64,000 nucleotides of DNA, from positions 1-64,000 of the forward strand of contig NZ_FNFZ01000023.1 in the NCBI RefSeq assembly GCF_900101015.1. Reading direction: 5' to 3'. Position numbers and translations under genes: made by a program. How positions within the stretch are numbered: position 1 is the first letter of the stretch; every line of letters starts with the position of its first letter. Below the pieces are notes generated by a model. The model did no database searches and had not been told where the DNA came from. It saw only the letters and a list, made by a program, of their open reading frames with translations. Of the stretch, positions 51,702 to 60,667 are shown piece by piece. The stretch is from Sarcina sp. DSM 11001 (lineage in GTDB: Bacteria > Bacillota > Clostridia > Lachnospirales > Lachnospiraceae).

Positions 51702-53288
51702 ATGGTACTCAATTTTGTCCTGGCAATGCTGCCGATCATATGGCTGTTTGTCGCATTTCTTATTATTAAGATGCCCGGTTATATCGGCTGTCTGATCGCG
51801 CTTCTCATTTCGATCGTTGAGAGCTTTGTTTTCCGGGCTGCCGGTTTCAGCGATATTCTGGCCGGCCTCAGCTTCGGGGAGGCTCTGACGGCCACACTTG
51901 AGGGTGTGATCACAGCCCTCTGGCCCATCGGCATCATCATTATTGCAGCGATGTTTACCTATAATCTGTGTGTAGAAACCGGTGCGATGGACCTTATCAA
52001 AAAAATGCTGACTTCTGTTACTAATGATAAGCGCGTGCTGGTCCTGATCCTCGCCTGGGGCTTTGGCGGTTTCATGGAAGCAGTCGCCGGCTTTGGAACT
52101 GCAGTCGCGATCCCTGCCGCTATGATGGTGGCACTGGGGTTTGATCCCCTGTTTTCCGCTGTTGCCTGCCTTGTGGCAAATGCGGCACCGCCGACCTTTG
52201 GCTCCATCGGTATTCCCACAACGACAGCCGCCGGTCTGGTAGGCGTCGATTCTCTCGTCCTTTCCGGTCCCGCAATGAATATGCTGGCCATTCCTGCTTT
52301 CCTTTCTCCCTTTATTATCGTCTGGCTGACAGGAAAGTCTGTAAAAGGAAAGAATGCCTTCAAGGGCATGCTGGGCTTCACGATCCTGGCTGCTGCTTCC
52401 TATGTTGTCCCTGCGCTTGTTGTCGCCCACTTTGTAGGGGCGGAATTTGTAGATCTGGTGGGTAATACTGTGAGCCTGCTGGTCATGGTCATCGCCGCCC
52501 GGATGATGAAGCCCGTGTCTGATCCGGACTATGCGATGGAAGAAGTCTCTGCAGATTCCGGAAAAGATGCTGCAGATTCTAAAGCAAAGTTCGGTTACGG
52601 GACTGCATGGGCACCTTATATTCTCATGCTGATCTTCCTGATCCTGTCTTCCAAGCTGGTTGCACCGGTCAATGCCTTCCTGGGGCAGTTCACCTCTAAA
52701 TTTGTCGTCTATTCAGGTGAGGGCGGAGCGACGATCAGTCTGGCGTGGATCGGCAACGGCGGAGTCATGATTTTCCTGGCCGGTGTGATCGGAGGATTGA
52801 TTCAGGGCGCATCCCCGGCTGATATGTGCCGTGTCATGGGAAACACCTGCAAGAGCATGTGGAAGGCCATCACGACCATCGTATTCATCATTGCAGTCGC
52901 CAAGGTCATGGGCTACAGCGGCATGACGTCGAGCATCGCTACCCTTCTGGCTGCACTGACCGGTTCTTTCTTCCCGGCGCTTGCTCCCGTGGTCGGAATC
53001 ATCGGAACCTTCGTTACCGGTTCCACGACATCCTCCGGCATCCTGTTTGCCAAGATGCAGACAGAAGTCGCGCAGCAGATCGGAGCCAACGCGATCCAGC
53101 TGGTCGCGGCGAACATGGCAGGCGGTGCCATCGGCAAGCTGATCTCTCCTCAGAGCATCGCTGTTGCGATCGCGGCGATCGGCCTGGACGGCGCCGACGG
53201 CAAGATCATGTCGCAGACCGTGAAATACTGCGTGGTATTCGGTATTATCGTATGCGTGATCTCCTATGTCTCTGCTGTCCTGCTGTAA
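51702..53288 (+). CDS. lctP: L-lactate permease (LctP family)
   Basis: A 528-residue membrane protein with about 13 transmembrane helices, importing lactate or glycolate with protons. Conserved features are 'GFGGFMEAVAGFGTAVAIPAAMM', 'CLVANAAPPTFGSIGIPTTTAAG', 'GNGGVMIFLAGVIGGLIQG', 'GIIGTFVTGSTTSSGILFAKMQ' and 'ANMAGGAIGKLISPQSIAVA'. The ATG at 51702 follows AAAGGAGGTAAGGAG; an upstream open stretch runs through the operators and is not coding. It is regulated by the three TGGTNNACCA sites and probably by the GntR protein at 53646. Confidence 0.95.
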   Translation: MVLNFVLAMLPIIWLFVAFLIIKMPGYIGCLIALLISIVESFVFRAAGFSDILAGLSFGEALTATLEGVITALWPIGIIIIAAMFTYNLCVETGAMDLIKKMLTSVTNDKRVLVLILAWGFGGFMEAVAGFGTAVAIPAAMMVALGFDPLFSAVACLVANAAPPTFGSIGIPTTTAAGLVGVDSLVLSGPAMNMLAIPAFLSPFIIVWLTGKSVKGKNAFKGMLGFTILAAASYVVPALVVAHFVGAEFVDLVGNTVSLLVMVIAARMMKPVSDPDYAMEEVSADSGKDAADSKAKFGYGTAWAPYILMLIFLILSSKLVAPVNAFLGQFTSKFVVYSGEGGATISLAWIGNGGVMIFLAGVIGGLIQGASPADMCRVMGNTCKSMWKAITTIVFIIAVAKVMGYSGMTSSIATLLAALTGSFFPALAPVVGIIGTFVTGSTTSSGILFAKMQTEVAQQIGANAIQLVAANMAGGAIGKLISPQSIAVAIAAIGLDGADGKIMSQTVKYCVVFGIIVCVISYVSAVLL

Positions 53289-53466
53289 ACCATACCTGCA
53301 GGCAGACACCCGTCTGTGATTGATGCAGGCTATACTTACAACCCGGACCTGCCTGCGGCTGCAGGGGAACTTACTTGCTGACCCAGACTTGTCTGTGATT
53401 GATGCAGGCCTTGTGCAGGGCATCCTTTCGCATGATATATAATCAACAAATGATCAACACAAAAAA

Positions 53467-53508
53467 GACTCTGAAAAACTCAATAGAATAACTGAGTTTT
53501 TCAGAGCC
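53467..53508. terminator. Terminator between lctP and the GntR gene
   Basis: A 16-bp stem, GACTCTGAAAAACTCA with its complement TGAGTTTTTCAGAGCC, closes the lctP and lldR units, which converge here. The preceding 180 bases contain two copies of GTCTGTGATTGATGCAGGC (53312-53330, 53391-53409). Confidence 0.8.
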
Positions 53509-53524
53509 TTATTAGTTCTTATAA

Positions 53525-53625
53525 TATTCAAGACCCGCCCGTGAATCCTGTGCGCCGAAAATTCAAGACTCGCTCGCGAGTCTTGCGCGCCGGATGCGGG
53601 TATTACGCTATAAAGAATAAAATGT
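53525..53625. repeat. Family C repeat, copy 5 (inverted)
   Basis: ATTCAAGACTCGCTCGCGAGTCTTG at its centre (two halves of a palindrome), with GGGTATTACGC and AAAGAATAAA as the reverse of the TTCTTCATCGCG end. Confidence 0.75.
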
Positions 53626-53645
53626 GTTTTGGAGAATCCAGACCG

Positions 53646-54332
53646 TCAGGTATCAAAGTCCTTTGTGATGAAAACAAAGTGTTCTTCCAGGGCATCCCGT
53701 CCCATCTCACAGTTTCCTTCCAGCACGGACTCCACAAGCTTCCGGTGGACATCCTGGAACTTCTCATAATCCTCCTGGCTTTCCTCCTGGATCCTTCGGC
53801 GGACGTCCCGGATAAAGCGGTTGATCACACGGTTCAGGGCCAGGTAATTTGCAATGACCAGACGGTTTCCGGACATCTGAACCAGTGTCAGGTGCAGCAT
53901 ACGGTCATTTTCCGCCCGTTCTTCCTCAGACTCCGCGTACAGCATCCCGTCCAGGTATTTTTTCAGCTCTTTCTTTCCGCTGTCGTCTGCATTCCGGACC
54001 GCCAGAACCAGCGCCTGCCGTTCCACCACATAGCGGAATTCCCGAATCTCTTCGTAACGCAGGTCGTCCAGCGCATACATCATCGTCAGCACCTGCTCCA
54101 GCGTCTGGTCAAAGTGCGTCGTGATATAATTGCCGCTTCCCTGCCTGCTCTCAACGATTCCGATCACTTCCAGCAGTCGGATCCCTTCACGAACTGCCGT
54201 CCTGCTGACATTCAGGATCCTGGCCAATTCTCTTTCCGCCGGAAGACGGTCATCCGCCTTAAAGATTCCTGCGAGAATACGGGTTTCTATATATTCAATT
54301 ACTTTTTCAGAGGCTTTTTCATTTTCTTTCAT
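53646..54332 (-). CDS. lldR: GntR-family (FadR subfamily) transcriptional regulator
   Basis: A 228-residue regulator. Residues about 5-75 are a GntR winged helix ('KVIEYIETRILAGIFKADDRLPAERELARILNVSRTAVREGIRLLEVIGIVESRQGSGNYI'). The rest is an all-helical FCD effector domain with the metal/acid-binding His and Asp pattern ('RMLHLTLVQMSGN', 'DVHRKLVESVLEG', 'LEEHF'). It is convergent with lctP. FadR/LldR-type proteins bind TGGTNNACCA sites and respond to lactate, which matches the three sites before lctP. The symbol is by context. Confidence 0.88.
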   Translation of the reverse strand: MKENEKASEKVIEYIETRILAGIFKADDRLPAERELARILNVSRTAVREGIRLLEVIGIVESRQGSGNYITTHFDQTLEQVLTMMYALDDLRYEEIREFRYVVERQALVLAVRNADDSGKKELKKYLDGMLYAESEEERAENDRMLHLTLVQMSGNRLVIANYLALNRVINRFIRDVRRRIQEESQEDYEKFQDVHRKLVESVLEGNCEMGRDALEEHFVFITKDFDT

Positions 54333-54449
54333 AATAGAATAAATATATCATAACGGCTTGACACTGTCTAACGCCGCCGGAGCCACAGATTGTACAAAAA
54401 AACATCACCTGAAAAAACATTATTTGGGCGGGCCGGAAGCCACAGAGGG

Positions 54450-54870
54450 ACAGCCTGTCCTGGTTCACAGGTTAAAAAAACCGCGCTGCTTTGGCTGCAG
54501 CGCGATCGGCGGCCGCTTTGCCCCCGCTGTCATCATCCGGATCCTGTCCGCGGGTATTCTCGCCTTTCTCTGCATCGTCCTGTTCACAAACAGCCTTCCT
54601 TTGATGCTGGCCGGTACTATCGGACTGGGACTTTCCCTCTCCGGCATGTACGGCACGACTGTCGCAAATGCCGGTGACGTCTTTGGCCGCTACCCGCTCG
54701 CCATGGGAATCTTTGTCACCTTGTCGGGGATCGGCTCCATCGTGACCCCGTCCGTGATCGGGACTGTCGCCGAAAGCACCGGCATCCGCACGGGGATGCG
54801 TATCCTGCTGGCTCCCGCAGCTGTTCTCCTGGTTGTGGCGATTCTGAACCGCGCCTCCTGTCGTCAATGA
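54450..54870 (+). pseudogene. 5'-truncated MFS transporter fragment
   Basis: About 130 codons remain, equal to the last four helices of an MFS transporter: 'FGCSAIGGRFAPAVIIRILSAGILAFLCIVLFTNSLPLMLAGTIGLGLSLSGMYGTTVANAGDVFGRYPLAMGIFVTLSGIGSIVTPSVIGTVAESTGIRTGMRILLAPAAVLLVVAILN'. The first two-thirds are missing and no start or ribosome site fits. The upstream 90 bases are not related. Not expected to be functional. Confidence 0.75.
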
Positions 54871-54995
54871 AAGGATACTCCCTTCCGGGGAAAGATATTC
54901 TCTTTCGGGCAAAATATACTTCCTTTTGGGGAAATATGTCCTTCCGGGGAATATTTACTCCTTTCCGGAAAAATACGCTCTCTTCCGGGCAACAG
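54871..54995. repeat. Degenerate 22-24-bp tandem repeats
   Basis: About five drifting units of CTTCCGGGGAAATATACTCC-like sequence follow the truncated transporter. They end before a terminator-like hairpin (AATCCTCCCTGTTTGTCCGGAGGGGAGC then six T, about 55000-55037). Confidence 0.75.
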
Positions 54996-55037
54996 GCTTT
55001 TAATCCTCCCTGTTTGTCCGGAGGGGAGCTTTTTTAA

Positions 55038-55365
55038 TTGTGCTTTATATGCGGTCAAGGTTATGTGGGTTTTTGTTGTTCGCAGCGGCCTGGTATATTA
55101 AAATTTAAAGAAGAATAGAGGGTATTCGGCCGCTCGTTGACCGGAAACGAACAAAGATGTTTTGGAATGACATAAAAATGCCTCAGAAGGAGGTTCCGCA
55201 GCGTAAAGAAGCATCTGAACATCTATCTGTATCGTCTGTCATGAAAATAGCTCTCTGAGAGCCTTCCTGAAAAGAACTGTCATAAAGAAATCGTCATGGA
55301 AAAAGCTTTATGAGTGCTGTCCCATCCCTTTTAAAAGGGAGTGAATGTCGAGAAAAGGAGAAAAA
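55038..55365. other. Upstream region of xylB
   Basis: No gene is seen. CTCGTTGACCGGAAACGA (55132-55149) repeats a motif at 33233-33250. CATCCCTTTTAAAAGGGAGTG (55323-55343) forms a small hairpin just before the xylB ribosome site. Confidence 0.4.
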
Positions 55366-56823
55366 ATGTATTACGTCGGAATTGACCTCGGAACCTCTGC
55401 CGTCAAACTTGTGCTGATGGATGAAAAAGGCAGCGTACAGCACATTGTGTCAAAAGAATATGAACTGCGCTTTCCGCAGGCGGGATGGGCAGAGCAGGAT
55501 CCGGAGGACTGGTGGGCCCAGACTGTCGCAGGTCTGGAGGATCTGCTGGCGGGCGTGGACAAAAGCCTTGTCCGGGCAATCAGCTTCGGAGGCCAGATGC
55601 ACGGACTTGTCGCCCTGGATGAAAATGACCGGGTGATCCGGCCGGCCATCCTCTGGAATGACGGGCGCTCGCAGGAGGAGACCGACTATCTGAACCAGGT
55701 CATCGGTAAAAAAAGGCTGACGGAGCTGACGGGAAACATTGCCTTTGCAGGCTTTACCGCGCCCAAGATCCTGTGGATGAAAAAGCATGAGCCGGAGAAT
55801 TTTGCGAGGATCCGCCGGATTATGCTGCCCAAGGATTATCTGGCTTACCGGATGACCGGCGTACACAGCTGTGACTACTCCGATGCATCCGGTATGCTGC
55901 TGCTGGACGTGCGAAACAAATGCTGGTCCAGGGAAATGATGGAAATCTGCTCTGTACAGGAGAGCTGGATGCCTGCTCTTTTCGAGAGCTATGAAATGAC
56001 AGGGACCCTGCCCCCGGAGGCGGCAAAGCTCCTGGGCCTCTCTTCATCGGTAAAGATCGCCGCCGGGGCGGGAGACAATGCGGCAGCCGCCGTCGGGACC
56101 GGCACAGTCGGACCAGACCGCTGCAACCTCTCCCTGGGAACAAGCGGCACTCTCTTTATCACGACTTCCACCTTCGGCGTAGATCCGGCCAATGCTCTCC
56201 ACTCGTTTGCCCACGCGGACGGATCTTTCCACTACATGGGCTGCATGCTGTCGGCGGCCAGCTGCAACAACTGGTGGATGACAGATATCCTGCGGACATC
56301 CGACTTTGCGGCCGAGCAGGAGGAGATCACGGCACTGGGAGAAAACAGCGTCTATTTCCTCCCCTACCTGATGGGAGAGCGCTCCCCTCACAACGATCCC
56401 TCCGCAAGGGCAGCTTTCATCGGTATGAGCATGGACACCAGCCGCGCGGACCTGCTCCAGGCTGTGTTTGAAGGCGTGGCCTTCGGACTGAGGGATTCCC
56501 TGGAGGCCGCCCGCAGCATGGGCGTCGCACCTGAGACCGCCACGATCTGCGGAGGCGGGGCAAAGAGCCCTCTCTGGAAGACGATCATCGCCAATATCCT
56601 GAATCTGAGCGTCCAGACCGTAGAAGTGGAGGAGGGTCCCGGATACGGGGCTGCTATATTGGCCGCAGTGTCCGACGGTGCCTTTGCCAACGTGGAAGAG
56701 GCATGCAGAAAGATTGTACGCGTCAGCGGGACCACAGAGCCTGACCCGGTCCTCGCGGAAAAATACCAGAACAGATATGAGACATTCAGAAAACTGTACC
56801 CCGCCCTGAAGGGGATTCTGTAA
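55366..56823 (+). CDS. xylB: Xylulokinase (FGGY family)
   Basis: A 485-residue FGGY kinase. 'YYVGIDLGTSAVKLVLMDEKG' is the first phosphate motif; 'AISFGGQMHGLVALDENDRVIRPAILWNDGRSQEE' holds the xylulose-type QMHG and WNDGR motifs; 'LPKDYLAYRMTG', 'AGAGDNAAAAVGTGTV' and 'LGTSGTLF' complete the pattern, with 'TICGGGAKSPLWKTIIAN' near the end. The MHG motif supports xylulose over glycerol. The ATG at 55366 follows AAAAGGAG. No xylA is adjacent, so the gene appears detached from a pentose operon. Confidence 0.93.
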   Translation: MYYVGIDLGTSAVKLVLMDEKGSVQHIVSKEYELRFPQAGWAEQDPEDWWAQTVAGLEDLLAGVDKSLVRAISFGGQMHGLVALDENDRVIRPAILWNDGRSQEETDYLNQVIGKKRLTELTGNIAFAGFTAPKILWMKKHEPENFARIRRIMLPKDYLAYRMTGVHSCDYSDASGMLLLDVRNKCWSREMMEICSVQESWMPALFESYEMTGTLPPEAAKLLGLSSSVKIAAGAGDNAAAAVGTGTVGPDRCNLSLGTSGTLFITTSTFGVDPANALHSFAHADGSFHYMGCMLSAASCNNWWMTDILRTSDFAAEQEEITALGENSVYFLPYLMGERSPHNDPSARAAFIGMSMDTSRADLLQAVFEGVAFGLRDSLEAARSMGVAPETATICGGGAKSPLWKTIIANILNLSVQTVEVEEGPGYGAAILAAVSDGAFANVEEACRKIVRVSGTTEPDPVLAEKYQNRYETFRKLYPALKGIL

Positions 56824-56935
56824 GACCGGCTGGAGTGAAGATTCTCCTCCAGAAGAGTTGTCACCGGGAATGTAATCTTATATAATCGACTGGATTGCGC
56901 ATGACAATAATGACTCTTTTGAAAGGAGATAATGA

Positions 56936-57688
56936 ATGTACAAGGAAGAAATAACCCATTACAGTGAGTGCCTCAGCAGAGATATGCATATCATGGTTTA
57001 CGGTCACGACGGAGTTCCGTTTCTGGCTTTTCCCACTCAGGATTCTCTCTGCCACAATTATGAAGAATTCGGAATGATCAATGAGCTGAGCGGGTATCTG
57101 GAAGCAGGGAAGATCCAGTATTTTGTCGTGGATACGATCGACAAGGAAAGCTGGTCAGAGGGTGACCCGGATCTTGGCCGCAGAGCCTGGAAGCAGGAGC
57201 TGTATTTCCGTTATATCGTGGACGAAGCGATGCCGATCATCCTGGAGAGGACCGGCGGCAAACTTCCCATGACAACCGGCTGCAGCCTCGGCGCGAATCA
57301 TGCCGTGCTCACTCTGCTGAGAAGGCCCGATCTCTTTTCCGGATGCGTAGCCCTGTCCGGTCTGTATGACAGCAAGTACTTTTTCAACGGTTGGATGAAC
57401 GAGACACTCTACGACAACTCTCCGGAATGCTTTTTGCCCAACATGCCTGCAGACCACCCCTATATCAACGAGTATAATCAGAAGCAGATCATTATCTGCG
57501 TCGGTCAGGGCGCATGGGAAGACGACGGCATCCGCTCTCTCAGATATCTCGAGAGCGTTTTCCGCGAGAAAGGCATCAATGCATGGTGCGACTTCTGGGG
57601 TTATGATGTCAACCACGACTGGCCGTGGTGGTTCAAACAGATGCACTATTTCCTCCCGTTCATTTTCGAGAGATGGGGGATCCAGTAA
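56936..57688 (+). CDS. Esterase-family alpha/beta hydrolase
   Basis: A 250-residue protein of the putative esterase (esterase D-like, PF00756) family. The nucleophile elbow is 'TTGCSLGANHAV' with Ser, a likely acid lies in 'GQGAWEDDGIRS', and the His in 'WGYDVNHDWPWW', matching the typical G-H/N-H-D-W end. No signal peptide is present, so it is cytoplasmic. GAAAGGAG precedes the ATG. Substrate unknown; such proteins occur beside carbohydrate genes and may remove acetyl or other acyl groups. Confidence 0.85.
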   Translation: MYKEEITHYSECLSRDMHIMVYGHDGVPFLAFPTQDSLCHNYEEFGMINELSGYLEAGKIQYFVVDTIDKESWSEGDPDLGRRAWKQELYFRYIVDEAMPIILERTGGKLPMTTGCSLGANHAVLTLLRRPDLFSGCVALSGLYDSKYFFNGWMNETLYDNSPECFLPNMPADHPYINEYNQKQIIICVGQGAWEDDGIRSLRYLESVFREKGINAWCDFWGYDVNHDWPWWFKQMHYFLPFIFERWGIQ

Positions 57689-57689
57689 G

Positions 57690-57771
57690 TTTTTCCGGAA
57701 GCACCCATACAGATGGGCAGGATGAGTAACTTTTCCGGAAGCATCCATACAGGAGGAGCAGGATGGGTATT
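57690..57771 (+). repeat. 41-bp tandem duplication carrying the start of the AAA-ATPase gene
   Basis: TTTTCCGGAAGCACCCATAC (57691) and TTTTCCGGAAGCATCCATAC (57731) start two ~41-base units. Each ends in GCAGGATG; in the first the ATG is followed by AGT and then a frame that does not join the gene, while in the second it is the gene's start (57763) behind GAGGAG. Confidence 0.85.
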
Positions 57772-59346
57772 TACCTGAATCCCGGAAATGAAGTTTTCCG
57801 GCAAATAGTGAATGCGGATCTATATATCGACAAGACGATGCTGCTCAGGGAGACAAACCGCCTGCTCGACTCCGCCAACAAATATATCTGTATGTCCAGA
57901 CCCCGGAGGTTTGGCAAAACCGTCACGGGAAATATGCTGTGCAGTTACTATTCCAGGGGATGTGATTCAAGGGAGTTGTTCGAGCCGTTCAGGATCAGCA
58001 GAGATCCTGGTTTTTTGAAGAACCTGAATCGATACCATGTGATCAAGATCGACATGAACAGTGAGTATCAGTCAGCGCAGGAAAAAAAAGACGTGTTGAA
58101 GATACTGACAGAAGAGGTTCGGGAGGAGATGAAAACAGCATTTCCGGATGTTGTATTTCGCGGCAGCGACTCTCTTGCAAGATGTATCCTCCGGGTCTAC
58201 GCTGCAAAACAGGAGACCTTTATCATTCTGCTGGATGAATACGATGTATTTGTAAGAGAGCAGGTCAGTGATGAACTGTTTCAGGAATACCTTGCCTTCC
58301 TGAACAGCCTCTTCAAGAGCGATACCCTGCGGCCGGCGATTTCCCTCGCTTATCTCACAGGAATCCTTCCGATCGTGCGGGACAAGGTACAGTCAAAACT
58401 GAACAATTTCCGGGAATATACGATTTTGAATGCAGGCGTGTTTGCGGAATATGTAGGCTTTACAGCCCGGGAGACCGAAGAGGTCTGTGCAGAGAGAGGC
58501 ATCGATTTTAATGAATGCCGGCGCTGGTATAACGGATACCGGCAGAAGGGCTTTGAGATCTATAACCCGGAGTCTGTGGCCCGCTGCGTCGAAACGCATA
58601 TTTTTGACAGCTACTGGGGACAGACATCCTCCTATGAAGTGATATCAGACCGTATCCGACTGGATTTCGCCGGAACAAAGGAAGCGGTGATCCAGATGCT
58701 GGCAGGCGGGAGCGCAGAGGTCGATGTGAACGCTTACCTGAATACTATGAAAAATTTTTCCAGCCGGGATGATATTTTCGGGTACCTGCTGCATCTGGGC
58801 TATCTTGCCTATGATCAGGAAACGCGGACCTGCCATATCCCTAACAAGGAGGTGCGCGAGGAGTGGTTCCGGGCTTTGAAGAAGTTACCAGAGTATTCAG
58901 TTACGGACCGGATTATCGGATCCTCAAAGGCTCTGCTCACAGAAACCTGGCAGGGAAATGCAGACACAGTGGCAAAAGCGCTGGACGTCTCCCACATTCA
59001 TGTTACATCCAACCGGAGTTACAACAATGAGGATGCTTTGCAGAGTGCTATTTACCTTGCCTATATTTACGCACTCAACCGTTATACCGTGGTCAGGGAA
59101 ATGACCGCCGGCAAAGGTTATGCGGACGTCGTCTTTATCCCCTTTATGGAAGGCGACCCGGCGATGATCGTCGAGCTCAAGCGAAATGACTCAGCCGGGA
59201 GCGCGATTGACCAGATTCGAAGGAAACAATATTTCGACAGCCTGGAGCATTACAGCGGAAATCTTTTGTTTGTCGGGATAAATTACGACGAAAAAAAGAA
59301 GATTCACACCTGCGTGATCGAGAAGATGGGAAAAACAGGTGTATGA
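57763..59346 (+). CDS. AAA-ATPase-like / PD-(D/E)XK nuclease-like protein (DUF1703 type)
   Basis: A 527-residue protein of the AAA-ATPase_like plus PDDEXK_9 group. The N-terminal part has 'FRQIVNADLYIDKTMLLRE', the P-loop 'RPRRFGKTVTGNMLCSYYSRG' and Walker B 'FIILLDEYDV'. The C-terminal part has the nuclease-like core 'GKGYADVVFIPFMEGDPAMIVELKRN' (Asp ... Glu-x-Lys) and 'AIDQIRRKQYFDSL'. This family is abundant in Lachnospiraceae and Bacteroidetes, often in many copies; its role is unknown and defence or mobile-element links have been suggested. Confidence 0.92.
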   Translation: MGIYLNPGNEVFRQIVNADLYIDKTMLLRETNRLLDSANKYICMSRPRRFGKTVTGNMLCSYYSRGCDSRELFEPFRISRDPGFLKNLNRYHVIKIDMNSEYQSAQEKKDVLKILTEEVREEMKTAFPDVVFRGSDSLARCILRVYAAKQETFIILLDEYDVFVREQVSDELFQEYLAFLNSLFKSDTLRPAISLAYLTGILPIVRDKVQSKLNNFREYTILNAGVFAEYVGFTARETEEVCAERGIDFNECRRWYNGYRQKGFEIYNPESVARCVETHIFDSYWGQTSSYEVISDRIRLDFAGTKEAVIQMLAGGSAEVDVNAYLNTMKNFSSRDDIFGYLLHLGYLAYDQETRTCHIPNKEVREEWFRALKKLPEYSVTDRIIGSSKALLTETWQGNADTVAKALDVSHIHVTSNRSYNNEDALQSAIYLAYIYALNRYTVVREMTAGKGYADVVFIPFMEGDPAMIVELKRNDSAGSAIDQIRRKQYFDSLEHYSGNLLFVGINYDEKKKIHTCVIEKMGKTGV

Positions 59347-59439
59347 GTGACAGGATATGCCGGATATCTGCGGGCTTTTACTTAAGGGTGATACACTCAG
59401 GGACAGGTAAGTGAATCCAGTGATCGGGAGGATTATATA

Positions 59440-60009
59440 ATGCCGATGACAATTGAGGAAAAAGCAAAACAAATCGTTGAGGATATCCGACAGGAAAAAG
59501 GAACCAATCCTGTTCATATCTTTAAAAACATGGCAAAAAAAGACTACATCAGTATCCACGGGCCGGAGCACCATATTCTGGACGGCGCCTGTATACTGAC
59601 CGCCTTTTACAATGCAGGAGGAGAGATCAGTCTGGACGAAAGCCTGCATAAGATCGCCCGCGGGGGCCTCCGGATGCCCGGTGCCATGTGCGGCCTCTGG
59701 GGAGTCTGCGGCGCCGTCGCATCCGTCGGGGCAGCCCTCGCGGTCATCGACGGGACAGGTCCTTTATCGGACGACGGATCCTGGGGTGAGCATATGAAGT
59801 TTACTTCGGAAGCGATTGCAGAACTCGGCAGGATCAACGGCCCGAGATGCTGTAAACGGGACGCCATGATCGCTTTCAAAAAAGGGATCGAATATATAAA
59901 CGAGCACTACAGTGTTGCACTCGAATATGAAGAACAGAAGTGTGAGTTTTCAGATCAGAACCGGCAATGTATAAAAGAGAAATGTCCTTTCTACGGGATA
60001 CATGCTTAA
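59440..60009 (+). CDS. DUF5714-domain protein
   Basis: A 189-residue cysteine-containing protein matching DUF5714: 'HHILDGACILTAFYNAGGE', 'MPGAMCGLWGVCGAVASVGAALAVIDGTGPLS' and 'INGPRCCKRDAMIAFKKGIEYI'. The paired cysteines (AMCGLWGVCGA and RCCKR) and the C-terminal 'CEFSDQNRQCIKEKCPFYG' suggest metal or cluster binding. In other anaerobes this domain is often linked to a radical SAM protein, which is not adjacent here. Function unknown. Confidence 0.75.
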   Translation: MPMTIEEKAKQIVEDIRQEKGTNPVHIFKNMAKKDYISIHGPEHHILDGACILTAFYNAGGEISLDESLHKIARGGLRMPGAMCGLWGVCGAVASVGAALAVIDGTGPLSDDGSWGEHMKFTSEAIAELGRINGPRCCKRDAMIAFKKGIEYINEHYSVALEYEEQKCEFSDQNRQCIKEKCPFYGIHA

Positions 60010-60060
60010 GACCACGGGACGGCTCCCGTCACCCTGCTTTTTACTATATGCAAAAATGTA

Positions 60061-60100
60061 AAACAGTCTGTGCAGATTGAAAACCGCACAGACTGTTTCT
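60061..60100 (+). terminator. Terminator after the DUF5714 gene
   Basis: AAACAGTCTGTGC (60061-60073) pairs with GCACAGACTGTTT (60085-60097), followed by CTTT. The region after it, to 60537, has no larger gene. Confidence 0.85.
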
Positions 60101-60330
60101 TTATCTGATTGAGAGTTAACTTTGCGTTAGAGAGTTAACTCTTTCTCTTTCTATACCCTTCTATACCCTCTCTATACCCGCGTCATACTTTTTCCATCAG
60201 CTTTGTCAGGCAGAGCGCCGGCTGATTGCATCATAAAATATCAGATAATACTAATATTTAAATAGAATTTTCAGACATCTAAAAAGCGTCAGTGTCCGCG
60301 TGGAGGGACACCTGTTTTGAGACTATATAC

Positions 60331-60394
60331 TCAACAAGAACACAACGAGAGCACAACGAGGGCACAACGAAGAGCACAACGAAAGCATAACGAC
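60331..60394. repeat. Tandem GAGCACAACGA array before the micropeptide gene
   Basis: About six drifting 11-14-base units with the core CACAACGA. It lies upstream of the 33-residue gene. Confidence 0.8.
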
Positions 60395-60537
60395 GAAGAG
60401 TACAGCAACACATTACGGGCCGGCAGGGCGTAAAAAAATCGTAAACAAATCCGTAAAGTGACTCAACAAATCTGCCAACAGCTGCGAAACAACCGAAATA
60501 TATCAGATGTTCGTTCATGCGGAAAGGAAGGTGTGAA

Positions 60538-60639
60538 ATGAAAGGATATGATACAGATTCTGGTTACATGGGATACGTAAACGGCAGATACGTCCTCTTT
60601 GCAAGTGAGAGCGACTATATTGATTACTGCAGCGAATAA
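60538..60639 (+). CDS. 33-residue conserved-looking micropeptide
   Basis: MKGYDTDSGYMGYVNGRYVLFASESDYIDYCSE, too short for most gene finders. AAGGAAGG sits about 7 bases before the ATG. The product is acidic and Tyr-rich, with the GYMGYVNGRYVLFASESDYIDY core that I recall from tiny Clostridia proteins of unknown function. It is the first gene of a compact cluster with a small membrane protein, a Sel1/TPR protein, a J-domain-like protein and a HIRAN protein. Function unknown. Confidence 0.7.
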   Translation: MKGYDTDSGYMGYVNGRYVLFASESDYIDYCSE

Positions 60640-60667
60640 CACACACCTGATCCACGGAGGCGGCGAA

